The translations under genes and the position numbers were made by a program. The notes beneath the pieces were generated by a model, which saw only the letters and a list, made by a program, of their open reading frames with translations, ran no database searches and was not told the DNA's origin. Positions 1 through 8,820 of a DNA stretch of 9,711 nucleotides are shown in pieces. Numbering within the stretch: position 1 is the first letter of the stretch; each line of letters starts with the position of its first letter. This DNA is from Gemmatimonadota bacterium (GTDB lineage: Bacteria > Gemmatimonadota > Gemmatimonadetes > Gemmatimonadales > Gemmatimonadaceae), in the NCBI GenBank assembly GCA_016704465.1, contig JADJAD010000011.1, positions 1-9,711 of the forward strand, in the 5' to 3' direction.

Positions 1-133
1 TCGCTCGCACGCTATCGCTCCGGATAGGGGGGGAGAATGCGGCATCCACGCAACGGTACTTCGGCGGCGAATAGGGGGGGCACTGGCGGCACGTGTCAGC
101 ACGATGAGATCGACGAGGCGAGGACCACGCACC

Positions 134-653
134 ATGACTACGCCGAGCACCAACCGATATCCGGCCAGCTACCCGTACGGGGAAGGGACGCGGGCGGCAC
201 GGGGCCAAGGGGCGCGGGGGGCTGGGACATCGCGCGCCGTCGGCAAGCCTGTGGCTCGCTCGCGCACGGTTTGCCCGCGCGGCGCGCGGTGTCGCATCGG
301 CGCTGGCGATCGCGGCGATGTCCGGCCGCGTGCGTCGATTCGCCGACCATGACGGCCCTCCGGATAGTGCGAGCGGCAATCCCCTGGCCGACACGTTCGA
401 TGCGCTCTCGAAGGCCGCTGGCGAGTACGGCGACCTGGCACGCAGCTACGGCTTCATCTTCGCCGCGCTCTCGGTGCGGAGTCGGGTGACCCCCTCCCGT
501 TTGGAGGTTCAGGCCGGCGCGTCGGTCAGGCCATACGATGCGTTCGTGAGCTCGGCGCATTGGGATTCGACGCTTCCGATGACCTTCCGTCCGCCGGCCC
601 GTCGGTCGCTGATCGCATGGCGCAGGCTCGCCGCAGGACGACGCGTATCCTGA
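134..653 (+). CDS. Unrecognised protein, frame-disrupted (tentative)
   Basis: I do not recognise this gene. A plausible start is the ATG at 134, preceded by AGGA (121-124) with a 9-nt spacer and opening MTTPSTNRYPASYPYGEG. This frame soon becomes low-complexity and Arg/Gly-rich. From about 232 another frame looks coding, with a possible hydrophobic stretch (GVASALAIAAMSG, about 279-323) followed by an Ala/Leu-rich helical segment (PLADTFDALSKAAGEYGDLA, about 384-443), and it runs to a TGA at 651-653. At least one frameshift would be needed to join the two pieces. Codons in the second piece mostly end in G or C, as in the clear genes downstream. It may belong to the same original gene as the open frame at 693-1111. 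An unrelated pair of spurious frames is also possible, so confidence is low. Confidence 0.3.
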
Positions 654-692
654 CACTCACGCCTTCCGCTCCGATTCGGCGCCGATCCTGGT

Positions 693-1111
693 ATGGCCCT
701 GGGCGTTGGCGTCTCGACCGCAGCCGTCTTCGCGGGCGCATCGGCCATGTACCATGACGTGCAGGATTCGCCTAACGGCCAGCCGGACCTTACCGCGGCG
801 TACTATGGCACGACGGGATGGGTCAAGCTGAGGGAGGTCGCGGTGATTGGCAGCTGCCCCGATTCGAGCCGCCATCGCGGCGAGCTTGGAGTCGCGCGCT
901 GCGAGGAGGCCCGATACCAGGTGCGGTTCGACGTGTCGCTGCAGCGCCTGCTGGGGCGTCCGCCGACGCAGGTGACGGGGACTGTGGTGCGGCGGCTGAT
1001 CAGCGTGGGAGAGACGCTGGTCAATGGACTCCGGCTGAGCTTCACGTGTGCGGCACCGAGCAGCAGGAGCGGCTGCAATCCGTGACGATGTGCGCTGAGG
1101 TGGTCGGGTAA
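693..1111 (+). CDS. Unrecognised protein fragment with strong codon bias, probably frameshifted near its end
   Basis: I cannot assign a family. The open frame from ATG 693 runs to a TGA at 1083-1085 and has consistent G/C third positions. It includes TAAYYGTTGWVKLREVAVI and a stretch of alternating polar and hydrophobic residues (VTGTVVRRLISVGETLVNG) that suggests beta structure. Near 1050 the coding character moves to the next frame, which reads GTEQQERLQSVTMCAEVVG and stops with TAA at 1109-1111, so a single-base error there is likely. The ATG at 693 may not be the true start. An alternative frame just upstream (641-700, reading DDAYPDTHAFRSDSAPILV) also looks coding and would join the gene to the stretch before it. 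The same frame stays open after the TAA to about 1225, so the original gene may have been longer. It lies upstream of susC on the same strand, with no sign of a shared function. Confidence 0.4.
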
Positions 1112-1529
1112 TCGTTTCCGCCGGCTGCAAGCGACGGGAATCCGTTCACCGGCACGGTGGCGACGTGGGAGGGGACACCGGGTGAGACGGTCCCGCTTGT
1201 GCGTCCGGGTGGGGCGCGACGGATCGTTGCACGAAGTCAGAGAGCCTCGCCAGCTGCAGTCGACCTCGAGCGTACGCCTCGCTCGCCTCGCTCGCGCCCT
1301 TCGTCGCGATCACGGCACGTGAGCGGCACGTGAGCGGCACGTGGGCGGCACGTGGGCGGCACGTGAGCGGCACGTGGGCGGCACGTGGGCGGCACGTGGG
1401 CGGCACTTGAGCTGCCTCGGATCGTTGGAGGTGCAAGCATCGTTATGCGGCTTGCCACTGATCGAACGGACGCATGTGGTGGTCGACTTGTCGGCGACGC
1501 ACGTCCGCGGGCCGACGCAGCACCCACAC
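1112..1529. other. Gene-poor leader region before susC
   Basis: No convincing gene is present. Bases 1112-1225 remain open in frame with the preceding fragment (reading GNPFTGTVATWEGTPGETVP) and may be its lost tail. Bases 1260-1300 are rich in short CTCGC direct repeats. The 11-bp CACGTG array occupies 1313-1411. Bases 1412-1529 should hold the susC promoter and 5' leader, but I see no -35/-10 pair or riboswitch-like fold that I would defend. Long open frames cross this region on both strands only because an 11-bp repeat rarely makes stops. Their 11-residue periodic peptides are not evidence of a protein. Confidence 0.5.
1313..1411. repeat. Tandem array, nine 11-bp units with palindromic CACGTG core
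   Basis: Nine head-to-tail units start at 1313, 1324, 1335, 1346, 1357, 1368, 1379, 1390 and 1401. Two sequence types occur, CGGCACGTGAG (units 1, 2 and 5) and CGGCACGTGGG (units 3, 4, 6, 7 and 8). The ninth, CGGCACTTGAG, has lost the palindrome through one substitution. The period of 11 bp is close to one turn of B-DNA, so the CACGTG cores would face the same side of the helix. The array ends about 120 bp before the susC start. It could be a multi-site operator or a simple variable-number repeat. The sequence cannot decide between them. Confidence 0.97.
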
Positions 1530-4500
1530 ATGTCAGGGAACATGCGCAGATTGGTCTTTGCGCGCCGATCCTGGCTGGGACTGTTCGTCCTGGTCGGATC
1601 CACAGCCGTGTCGCCCGGTACCGCCGTCGCCGGATCGGCGGACGGTGCCTGGCGAGCAGCGCGCGACCGTGGTGCGATGGACGTGGCAAACGCTCGCGTT
1701 GAAGCGAACGCGATCGCCGAAGGCGCGATCCGCGGTCGAGTAGTCGAGTCGGGCGGCGACGTTCCGGTCGCGGGGGCGCAGGTCCTGGTGGTTGGGACAC
1801 GCCTGGGCGCGCTCTCGGCGGCCGACGGCTCGTACATCATTCGCGGCGTGACCGCGGGCAGCGTGCAGGTGCGCGCACTGCGCCTCGGCTACCAGCCGTC
1901 GGTGCAGACCGTGGTGGTCACGGATGGTGGTGAAGCCACGGCCAACTTTACGCTGACCCGCTCGGCGATCCAGCTCGAGGCGGTTGTCACCACCGCGACC
2001 GGCCAGCAGAGCCGCAAGTCGGTCGGCAACGTGGTGGCCAGCGTGCAGGTCGACTCGCTGGTAGGACGGCAGCCCTGACCAGCGTCAACGATGTCCTCAC
2101 GGCGCGCACCGCAGGTGTACAGGTGCAACTCGGCTCCGGACAGACCGGGACCGCTCCGTCCATCCGCATCCGCGGCGTGAATTCGCTGTCGCTGTCTAAC
2201 GAGCCGCTCGTCATCGTCGATGGTGTCCGCAATCGACAACTCGGCGGCCCCCGGCAACTTTTCCACGCAGCGCCTCAATCGCTTTGCCTCGTTCAATCCG
2301 GAGGATGTCGAATCGCTCGACATCATCAAGGGGCCATCGGCGGCGGCGCTGTACGGCACGGCGGCCGCCAACTAACGTGGTCGTGATCAAGACGGGCGGG
2401 GGCGCCGGGCGCACCGAGTGGCGGACGAACTTCGAAGGGGGGCAGGTCTCCCAGCCGGCGACGTTCTTCGACAACTATCGCAGCTGGGGCCGCAACCTGG
2501 TGAACAACGTCCCCGGCACGGCCGCGGTGCTCTGCCGTATCTCCGACGCGTCGCTGGGTCGGTGCCGGGTGGACTCGCTGACGACCTTCAACCCGCTCAT
2601 GAACTCCGAGACGACGCCGTTCAGCTCGCAGCCGCGCTACAACTACGGTGTGAGCGCTTCCGACGGTAGCGACAAGCTGCGTTTCTTCCTCTCGGCCGAC
2701 CGCGAGGACGAGGTCGGACCCTATGAGATGCCCGCCGCCGAGGTCGAGCGCCTGACGGCGCTGCGCGGTACGCGTCCGCGCCCCGGGCAGATCCGTCCGA
2801 ACCAGCTCGGGCAGACCTCAATCCGCGGCAACTTCAATCTCGAACTCGCCCCCAACCTCGAGCTGGCGGTCACGACCGGCTATACCGACCGGTCGCTGAA
2901 CTCGCTGTTCGACGGCGGCTTCTTCGCCGGACTCTCGTTCCAGAGCTACTTCGCCCCCGGGTTCCGAACCGCGACCAACGGGACGTCTGCCCAGCACATC
3001 GGCGACATCATGTCGGTGGAGCAGACGGCGCGTGAACAGCGGTCGATCCTGACGTCGACGCTGTCGTGGCAGCCACTGACCTGGCTGCAAGGGCGTGCGG
3101 TCGTGGGGCTCGACCAGAACCAGGCGGTCTCGTCGCGATTCGCCCGATTTGGCGAGGGTACCATCACCGGATGGGGGCCGCCCGGGCAGACGGGTGGGAA
3201 GGACATCAACCGGAACAGCTTCTCCCGCTACTCGCTCGACCTCGGCGCCAATGCGACCTTCGATCCGTGGTCGACGATCAACCTGCGGACCTCGGTCGGG
3301 GTGCAGTGGTTCAAGGACACGCAGTACCAGACGGTCGGGCGCGGTTACTCCATTCCACCCGGGGTCACCACGCCGAATGCCGGCGCCATCCAGGTCGCCC
3401 AGGAGTTCACGGAGGAGAACGCGTTCTACGGCGCGTTTCTCGAGCAGCAGATCGCCCATCGCGACCGGTTGTTCCTCAAGCTGCAGGTGCGCTCGGACCA
3501 GGCGTCGGCGTTCGGTCGTGACGTTGGCAACACGACGTACCCGGGGGCGTCGGTCTCCTATGTGATGTCTGACGAAGAGTGGTTTCCGAAGGGGCGATTC
3601 GGGATCTCCAACTTCCGCGTGCGGTCGGCCTATGGGCGAGCCGGCGTACAGCCGACGACCACGGCGGCGCTGCAGTTCCTGAGCGCCTTCACTGCACCGG
3701 TTGGCGGGACCGAGCAGCCGGCATTGCGGCTGGCGAACGTCGGCAACTCGAACCTGAAGCCGGAGGTCACGACCGAGCTAGAGTTCGGATTCGACCTCGG
3801 CCTGTTCTCCAACCGCGTAAATGTCGAGGCGACGCACTTCAACAAGGCGAGCCGCGACGCGCTCTTCTTCAACCCCATTGCTCCGTCGATCGGACAGCAG
3901 CAGGCCGGCGTCTGGCAGAATCTCGCCAAAGGTGCGCAATTGGGGCAGGAGCTGACCGTCTCGGCCGACCTTTACCGCAACCGGTACTGGTCGTGGAGTG
4001 CGCAGGTCAACGGCTCGCACATCAACAACGAGCTGGTCGAGGCTGGGGATGCGGTGCTCGCCGTCACGCCTGGTGGGCGCAACGTGGAGGGCTATCCCCT
4101 CTTCGGCTTGTGGGACAAGCGCATCACCGGTTGGAATGATGCCAACAGCGATGGCGCGCTCACCGAAAGCGAGATCACGATTTCGGCCGCGGACGAGTAC
4201 AAGGGGACGACGACGCCGGTGTGGGAGGCTGGCATCTCCAACAATATCGGCTTGTTCAATGATCGTCTCCGGATCACCACGGTGATGGACTATCGCGGCG
4301 GCTTCTACAACCAGTGGGGCTTCGAGAACCAGCGGTGCGTCTCCGGCAACTGCCGCGCGGCGAACGATCCCAGCGCGCCACTGGCCGACCAGGCCGCTGC
4401 GGTGACGACCAACAGCGCCGCCAAGCGCACGGTGTGGGGATACTTTGTCCCGAACGACTTCATTCGGTTCCGGGAGCTGTCGGTCGCCTACACGATTCCG

Positions 4501-4701
4501 CGTGGTCTTGCGCAGCTGGTGCGTTCCGACAACGCGTCGATCGTGCTGGCCGGACGCAACATCGGCCTGCGGTGGACCAAGTATCCGGGGATCGACCCCG
4601 AGATGAACTCGTCGGTGAACAACACGGCCGGCACCAACAATGACTTCTTCGCCGCTCCACCACTTCGGTACTGGTTGGTGCGCGTCAACCTGGGGTTCTA
4701 A
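1530..4701 (+). CDS. SusC/RagA-family TonB-linked outer membrane porin (three frameshifts)
   Basis: TonB-dependent outer-membrane transporter that works with the SusD lipoprotein encoded next to it. With three single-base repairs it is 1,056 aa from ATG 1530, or 1,052 aa from ATG 1542, a normal length for the family. Neither ATG has a well-spaced ribosome site. Order of parts: signal peptide (about 1-36, Arg-rich then hydrophobic); carboxypeptidase-regulatory-like beta domain (about 65-145, GAIRGRVVESG through FTL); a TonB-box-like stretch LEAVVTTATG (about 148-157); plug domain (about 165-285) with PSIRIRGV, NEPLVIVDGVR and AAALYGTAAAN; beta-barrel to the end, closing with YWLVRVNLGF and a terminal Phe. 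Shifts: a base missing at about 2061-2066 (TGA at 2076 results), an extra A at 2231-2232, and an extra T near 2374 (TAA results). The unbroken frame runs from 2375 to 4701. An EF-hand-like loop, DANSDGALTESE, is at 4138-4173. Family is certain; the substrate is unknown. Confidence 0.95.
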
Positions 4702-4703
4702 CC

Positions 4704-6104
4704 ATGATGCCTAACGCTTTCCTTCGACAGCTGCGCGCTCCCGGCGTGCGCGCCGGCCTCGCCGGCGTGCTGGCCCTGGTGGTCGCCACTGGCTGCTCGC
4801 GCGACGAACTGCTGGGCGTGGACACGCCCGACCAGATCACCCCGGCCTCGGTCAACTCCGTGGCCGGCGCCCAGGCCCTGCGCGCCTCGGCCATCGGCGT
4901 CTTCTCGAATTTCTATGGCGGGACGACCAACGTGGGCGTGAACCTGTATGTCGGCCTGCTGTCCGACGAGTTGATCAATGCCCGACCGGGAGCCGACCAC
5001 ATCGATATTCGCTCCTTCAACGAGAACGTCTTCCCGAACACGGCGTGGAACAACTTCTCGCAGGCCTATACGGCCATCGTGCGCGCCACTCGCTCGGTGA
5101 ACGAATTCTACCCGGCCAATGCGACGAAGAACCTGCAGCTCGGGCAGCTGTACGTGCTGCGCGGGTACTCGCTCACCATCGCGGGCGAGGCGTTCTGCAA
5201 CGGAGTCCCGCTCTCCGACGTGAACGATGCGAGCCCCAGCTTCACCACGGAGTTGAGCGCGGACATGCAGACGCGCGCCGTCGCGTCGTTCGACAGCGCC
5301 CTGACGATCCTGGGGACGGCAGGCGCCGACGTGAACCAGCGCTATGCGGCGCGCGTTGGCAAGGCGCGCGCCCTGGTCAACCTCAAGCGCTACACCGATG
5401 CAGCAGCGGTGACGCGGGCCGGTGGCGACGGGGCGGCATCGATCGCCGTGCCGACGAGCTTCATCTACAACATGGAATACTCGGCCACGACGCTGGTCAA
5501 CACCATCTTTGACTGGATGGTGAACACCGCCAACTTCGGTCCCTCGGAGCGGGAAGGGGGGAACGGGCTCAACTGGCGCTCGGCCGGTGATCCGCGCGTG
5601 GTCATCAGCACGACGTCCCGGCTTGGGCAGGACGGGTCCACGCAGGTCTTCACAATCCAGGGCTACCCGAACGGCGCTGCACCCACCATGCTGGCGTCGG
5701 GTGTCGAGGCACGGCTGATCGAGGCCGAGTCGGACCTTTCCACTGCGAACGCCACCGGCTGGCTGGCCAACCTCAACGCGGCGCGCGCGGATGCGGGGGC
5801 ACGTGCGGCGCGCAGCATCGCCACGGGCGCACCCGACGTGTTGCCACCGCTCGTCGATCCCGGCAGCGATGCGGCCCGCATCGACCTGCTCTTCCGCGAG
5901 CGCGGCTTCTGGACGTACCTGCAGGCGCACCGAGTTGGCGATCTCCGTCGACTGGTGCGACAGTATGGGCGCGGTGCCGAAACCGTCTGGCCGACGGGGG
6001 CGTACTTCAAGGGAGGGACGTACGGCACCGACCAGAACATCACGCCGTCGATCGCCGAACGAAACAACCCGAGCTGGCAGGCGTGTACGAATCGGGATGC
6101 CTAA
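4704..6104 (+). CDS. SusD/RagB-family nutrient-binding outer membrane lipoprotein
   Basis: Surface lipoprotein that captures the substrate and caps the SusC porin. It is intact at 466 aa. The start is ATG 4704 (ATG 4707 is also possible), 2 nt after the susC stop, with GGGG at 4692-4695 as the likely ribosome site, so the pair should be translationally coupled. The N-terminus has basic residues, a hydrophobic stretch (AGVLALVVA) and a relaxed lipobox ATGC, predicting lipidation at Cys31. Family hallmarks are LGQLYVLRGYSLTIAGEAFC in the N-terminal helical repeat region, a mid-protein helix DMQTRAVASFDSALTIL, the C-terminal helix RLIEAESDLS followed by LNAARADAG, and the closing motif LLFRERGFWTYLQAHRVGDL followed by RR. 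No glycosidase, peptidase or regulator lies in the window to hint at the substrate. A 527-aa open frame on the opposite strand is a shadow of this gene. Confidence 0.96.
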   Translation: MMPNAFLRQLRAPGVRAGLAGVLALVVATGCSRDELLGVDTPDQITPASVNSVAGAQALRASAIGVFSNFYGGTTNVGVNLYVGLLSDELINARPGADHIDIRSFNENVFPNTAWNNFSQAYTAIVRATRSVNEFYPANATKNLQLGQLYVLRGYSLTIAGEAFCNGVPLSDVNDASPSFTTELSADMQTRAVASFDSALTILGTAGADVNQRYAARVGKARALVNLKRYTDAAAVTRAGGDGAASIAVPTSFIYNMEYSATTLVNTIFDWMVNTANFGPSEREGGNGLNWRSAGDPRVVISTTSRLGQDGSTQVFTIQGYPNGAAPTMLASGVEARLIEAESDLSTANATGWLANLNAARADAGARAARSIATGAPDVLPPLVDPGSDAARIDLLFRERGFWTYLQAHRVGDLRRLVRQYGRGAETVWPTGAYFKGGTYGTDQNITPSIAERNNPSWQACTNRDA

Positions 6105-6129
6105 CGCCTGACGATGCAGGAACGTGTGC

Positions 6130-6163
6130 CACGCCCCCCGGCGACGAATCGCCGGGGGGCGTG
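6130..6163. terminator. Perfect 15-bp GC-rich hairpin, probable bidirectional terminator
   Basis: The left arm CACGCCCCCCGGCGA (6130-6144) pairs perfectly with the right arm at 6149-6163 around a CGAA loop. It starts 26 nt after the susD stop and lies between convergent genes, 67 nt beyond the stop of the leftward Gfo gene. Only a short TTT (6166-6168) follows on the plus strand and no long T run follows on either side, so it is a strong hairpin with a weak U-tract. Placement between convergent stops is the main argument. Confidence 0.75.
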
Positions 6164-6231
6164 CGTTTCGCGCCATGCGGCCATTCCCCATCACGCTGCT
6201 CGCGCCGCGTGTGAGCGACACCGGCGCGCAC

Positions 6232-7225
6232 CTATGGCGTTGCTGCCGGTGACTCCCCCGCACTGCGATACGACGCTTCAACCAACGCCAGGACCTCGCG
6301 GGCGTGGTCGAGCGTCACCTCGGCCGGGCGGCGTGCTGCGAGGGCGCCGACAAAGTCGCGCCACATGGCGCCAAAGCCGAGGAAGTCCCGGAGCCCCGGC
6401 GCGCGCAGCCGCGTGCGCCGCCCGCGCTGCAGGACCAACAGGCCGTTGGATTCGAAGTGCACCGCCCCCTCGCTCCCGTAGATCGCCGAGGCGCGCACGC
6501 CGCCGAATGGTGCGGCGACCTCCCACGAGTGCGAGAGCGTGCCGACCGCCCCGCCAACATACTCAAACGTGGTGAGCATGCTGCGCTCCATCTCGCCACG
6601 CGAGCTGCCGGGGCGCAGCCCATGCACCAGGGGACCCGGAGGCCGAGGTTGGCCATCAGGTGCATCCAGTGCACTCCTCCCTCGAACAGCGCACCGCCCC
6701 CAGCCACATCAGCGTCGGCGCGCCACCCGGGCGTGTCCTGTCGCTTGAGGGCGTTCACGTGCACAAACAGCACCTCGCCGAGTTCGCCCGAGGCCACGAT
6801 CTCACGCAGGAGATAGGCCAGCGGCTTGTAGTGATAATTCTCGGCGACCAGTACCTGGCGCCCCACCCGTTCTGCGACAGCCCGAACCGTGTCGACATCG
6901 GCGCTGTGCAGGAAGGCCGGCTTCTCGACCACGACGTCCTTGCCGGCCTCGAGCGCCGCCAGCGTCAGGGCAAGGTGGGTGGCCGGGGGGGTGGCCACCA
7001 CCGCGCAGGTGACACGCGCATCGGCGAGTGCCTCGTCGTAGGAGCCGAAGGCCCCGGATCCCCCGACGTCCTGATCCATGCTGGCGGCGCGGGCGAGGTC
7101 GCGGCTGGCGTGGTAGCGCGCCAGGTGCCGAAATCTTCGTAGCCGAGTGCTGTGGCGCTTGGTGATGTCGCCGCAGCCGAGAAAGACCAGCGCGACCGGC
7201 GCACGGGACGACGACTCAGGGGCAT
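6232..7225 (-). CDS. Gfo/Idh/MocA-family NAD(P)-dependent oxidoreductase (frameshifted)
   Basis: Nicotinamide-dependent oxidoreductase of the family acting on sugars, inositols and related keto or hydroxy compounds; cytoplasmic, no signal peptide. After repair it is about 331 aa, normal for the family. The start is ATG at 7225 (minus), which overlaps the GMC stop; it comes into frame if the G run at 7219-7222 regains one base, giving MPPESSSRAPVALVFLGCGD. The Rossmann motif GCGD is at residues 17-20, and VVATPPATH at 76-84 is the usual second cofactor-fold element. EKP at 101-103 carries the catalytic Lys of the family. GGGALFEGGVHWMHLM resembles the substrate-site G-G-x-x-x-x-x-G-x-H segment. 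A second shift at the G run 6630-6633 splits the C-terminal domain, which continues as TTFEYVGGAVGTLSHSWEV. It is the last gene of its operon. Specificity cannot be told. Confidence 0.9.
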
Positions 7226-8820
7226 GCGCCGAACGCTCGAGCACGGGAAGCTGCTGGCGCCCCATCGCGCGCAGGGCCGCCCGGCCTGTCAGCAGCGTGC
7301 CGATGCGCAGGGCGTTGGCGGCGATCGTCAGGCTCGGTTCACCCTCCCGAGGTCGGCAACGCGCTGCCGTCGGCAACGTACAGGTTGTCGAGCCCGCGAA
7401 AACGTCCGCGATCGTCCAGGGGTGAGGTGGCCTCGTCCTGCCCCATGCGCACGGTTCCCACCGCATGGGAGAACGACCGCAGGTCGTGCATCATGCTGAA
7501 CAGCGCGCCCGCCTCGCGAAGGATGCGTCGTGACTGCTGCACCAGCGCCCGGCCGGCCGCAACGTCGCGCCGCGTGTAGCGGTGCCGAATGCGCAGGGTC
7601 GGGAGGCCCAGCTCGTCGCGGTTCGCCTGGTCAATCGAGACGAAGTTCGACGCGACCGGCTGGTCCTCGGCGATGCTGAGCAGTGCCAGCACGTGCGGCA
7701 CGCCGATCGCCGCGATGTGGCCGATGGGGGCCGGGAGGATGCGACGCACGAAGTCCGGCCCCGGGGCGGTGATCTGCTGGATGCACCCCAGCTTGCCGAT
7801 GGACGGATCGACGCCGGGGGCGCCGAAATAGAAGTCGTGAATCGCGACCTGCTTATGGAAGTCGCGCGGCCCGGATTGGTGGGACGCGCGAACACGCCGA
7901 GGGTGAGCAGGTTGTTGTGCCGAGTGAGGTAGCGCCCGATGGCCGATGCGGCGGGAGAGCCCCGGTCGAGCCCCGAGGCGAGCAGCAGGTGCCCGGCGTG
8001 GCCAGCGTCCCCGCCGCGGCACGACGCGGCCGGCGCGCAGCGTCGGTCGACGCGCCACTGCGGCGATCCACGCTGCACGGCGCTCACCCGCCCGTGCTCC
8101 ACCGACAGCTGCACAGCGACCGACCGTTGGCGCTGCGCCATCCCCACCGCCTGCAGCATGGGGAATCGGCCAGTGGCGAGGTCGTTCTTGCCGCGCCGAT
8201 GGCACAGAGCGAAGCCGTCGCAGGTGCAACACAGCGTGCAGGTGGCGCGATCGTCGCTCGGCGCGTAGTTGATCGCCAGCGGAAGAAACGGCAGGCCCGA
8301 GCCGTCGCGCCGCGTCCTCGGCGACCCGTTGCGCGGGGGGAGTGAAACGCGCGGGGACCTGCGGGTACGGCCGTCGTCGCGCGCGGGCGCCGTCGGATCA
8401 TCGGTCATCGCCTGCGACGCCAGCGGCGTTTCGTTCCAGTCATAGAGGGGGCCAGCTCGTCGTACCCGAATAGCCACTCGGCACCGGAGTCGGTGACGAT
8501 CGCCGGACCGGGATCGAAGTCCTGCTCACGCAATCGCAGCGCGACGCCCGCCGTAGAACACCGAGGGGGCCCGCCGACGCAGTGAAAGCTCCGCCTGAAC
8601 TTGCGGCGCGCATCGTCCCGCATACGCCGTGTCGGGGCAGTAGTGGTCGGAGAGTTCGTGCGCGCTGTTGATTTCCAATTGGCGGGGCCCCGGGTTACCC
8701 AGTCGCCGCGCTCCAGCATCAGGACGCGTTCGCCGGCCATCACAGGCGGAGTACGCGGCCATCACGCCCGAAGCCGCTCCCGATGACAATCGTGTCGAAC
8801 GACTCGGATGCTAGAACCAC
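7216..8820 (-). CDS. GMC-family FAD-dependent oxidoreductase (many frameshifts)
   Basis: Flavin oxidoreductase of the glucose-methanol-choline family, which oxidises alcohols or sugar hydroxyls. The repaired length is about 535 aa, normal for the family. The probable start is GTG at 8820, overlapping the upstream stop (TAG, 8811-8813), and it leads into SESFDTIVIGSGFG, the FAD-binding Rossmann motif. Recoverable pieces in order: MAGERVLMLERGDWVTRGP, PSVFYGG then VALRLREQDFDPG, LPFLPLAINYAPSDDRATC, a Cys cluster CTLCCTC (8216-8250), KNDLATG, LLLASGLDRGSPAASAIG, VAIHDFYFGAPGVDPSIGKL, SHAVGTVRMG with the catalytic His, NLYVADGSALPTSGG. Two bases restored at 7342-7349 give VNPSLTIAANALR, recovering the second active-site residue (Asn). 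About ten shifts are needed, some compensating. True pseudogene status is possible, but the repairs restore conserved motifs so regularly that sequencing error is likelier. The family is clear; the exact start and substrate are not. Confidence 0.88.

Noticed and set aside
1313..1411. CRISPR array
   Set aside because: The units are contiguous 11-mers with no spacers, and no cas gene is present.
1450..1500. A sigma-70-like promoter (TTGCCA near 1452) for susC
   Set aside because: No acceptable -10 element lies at the right distance, and such hexamer halves are common by chance.
1237..1840. Two or three long minus-strand open frames through the 11-bp repeat, encoding periodic RPRAAHVPPTC-like peptides
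   Set aside because: An 11-bp repeat without stops gives 11-residue periodic peptides in every frame. The frames also run antisense to the clear SusC signal peptide and regulatory domain.
4698..6281. 527-aa minus-strand open frame opposite susD
   Set aside because: It is a GC-rich shadow with Arg/Gly-heavy composition and no recognisable motif, while susD on the other strand is full length with all family hallmarks.
6315..7466. Single fused GMC C-terminus plus Gfo protein as a real domain fusion
   Set aside because: One missing base in a C run explains the lost GMC stop and the lost Gfo start together. Listed as a finding because it still needs a read-level check.
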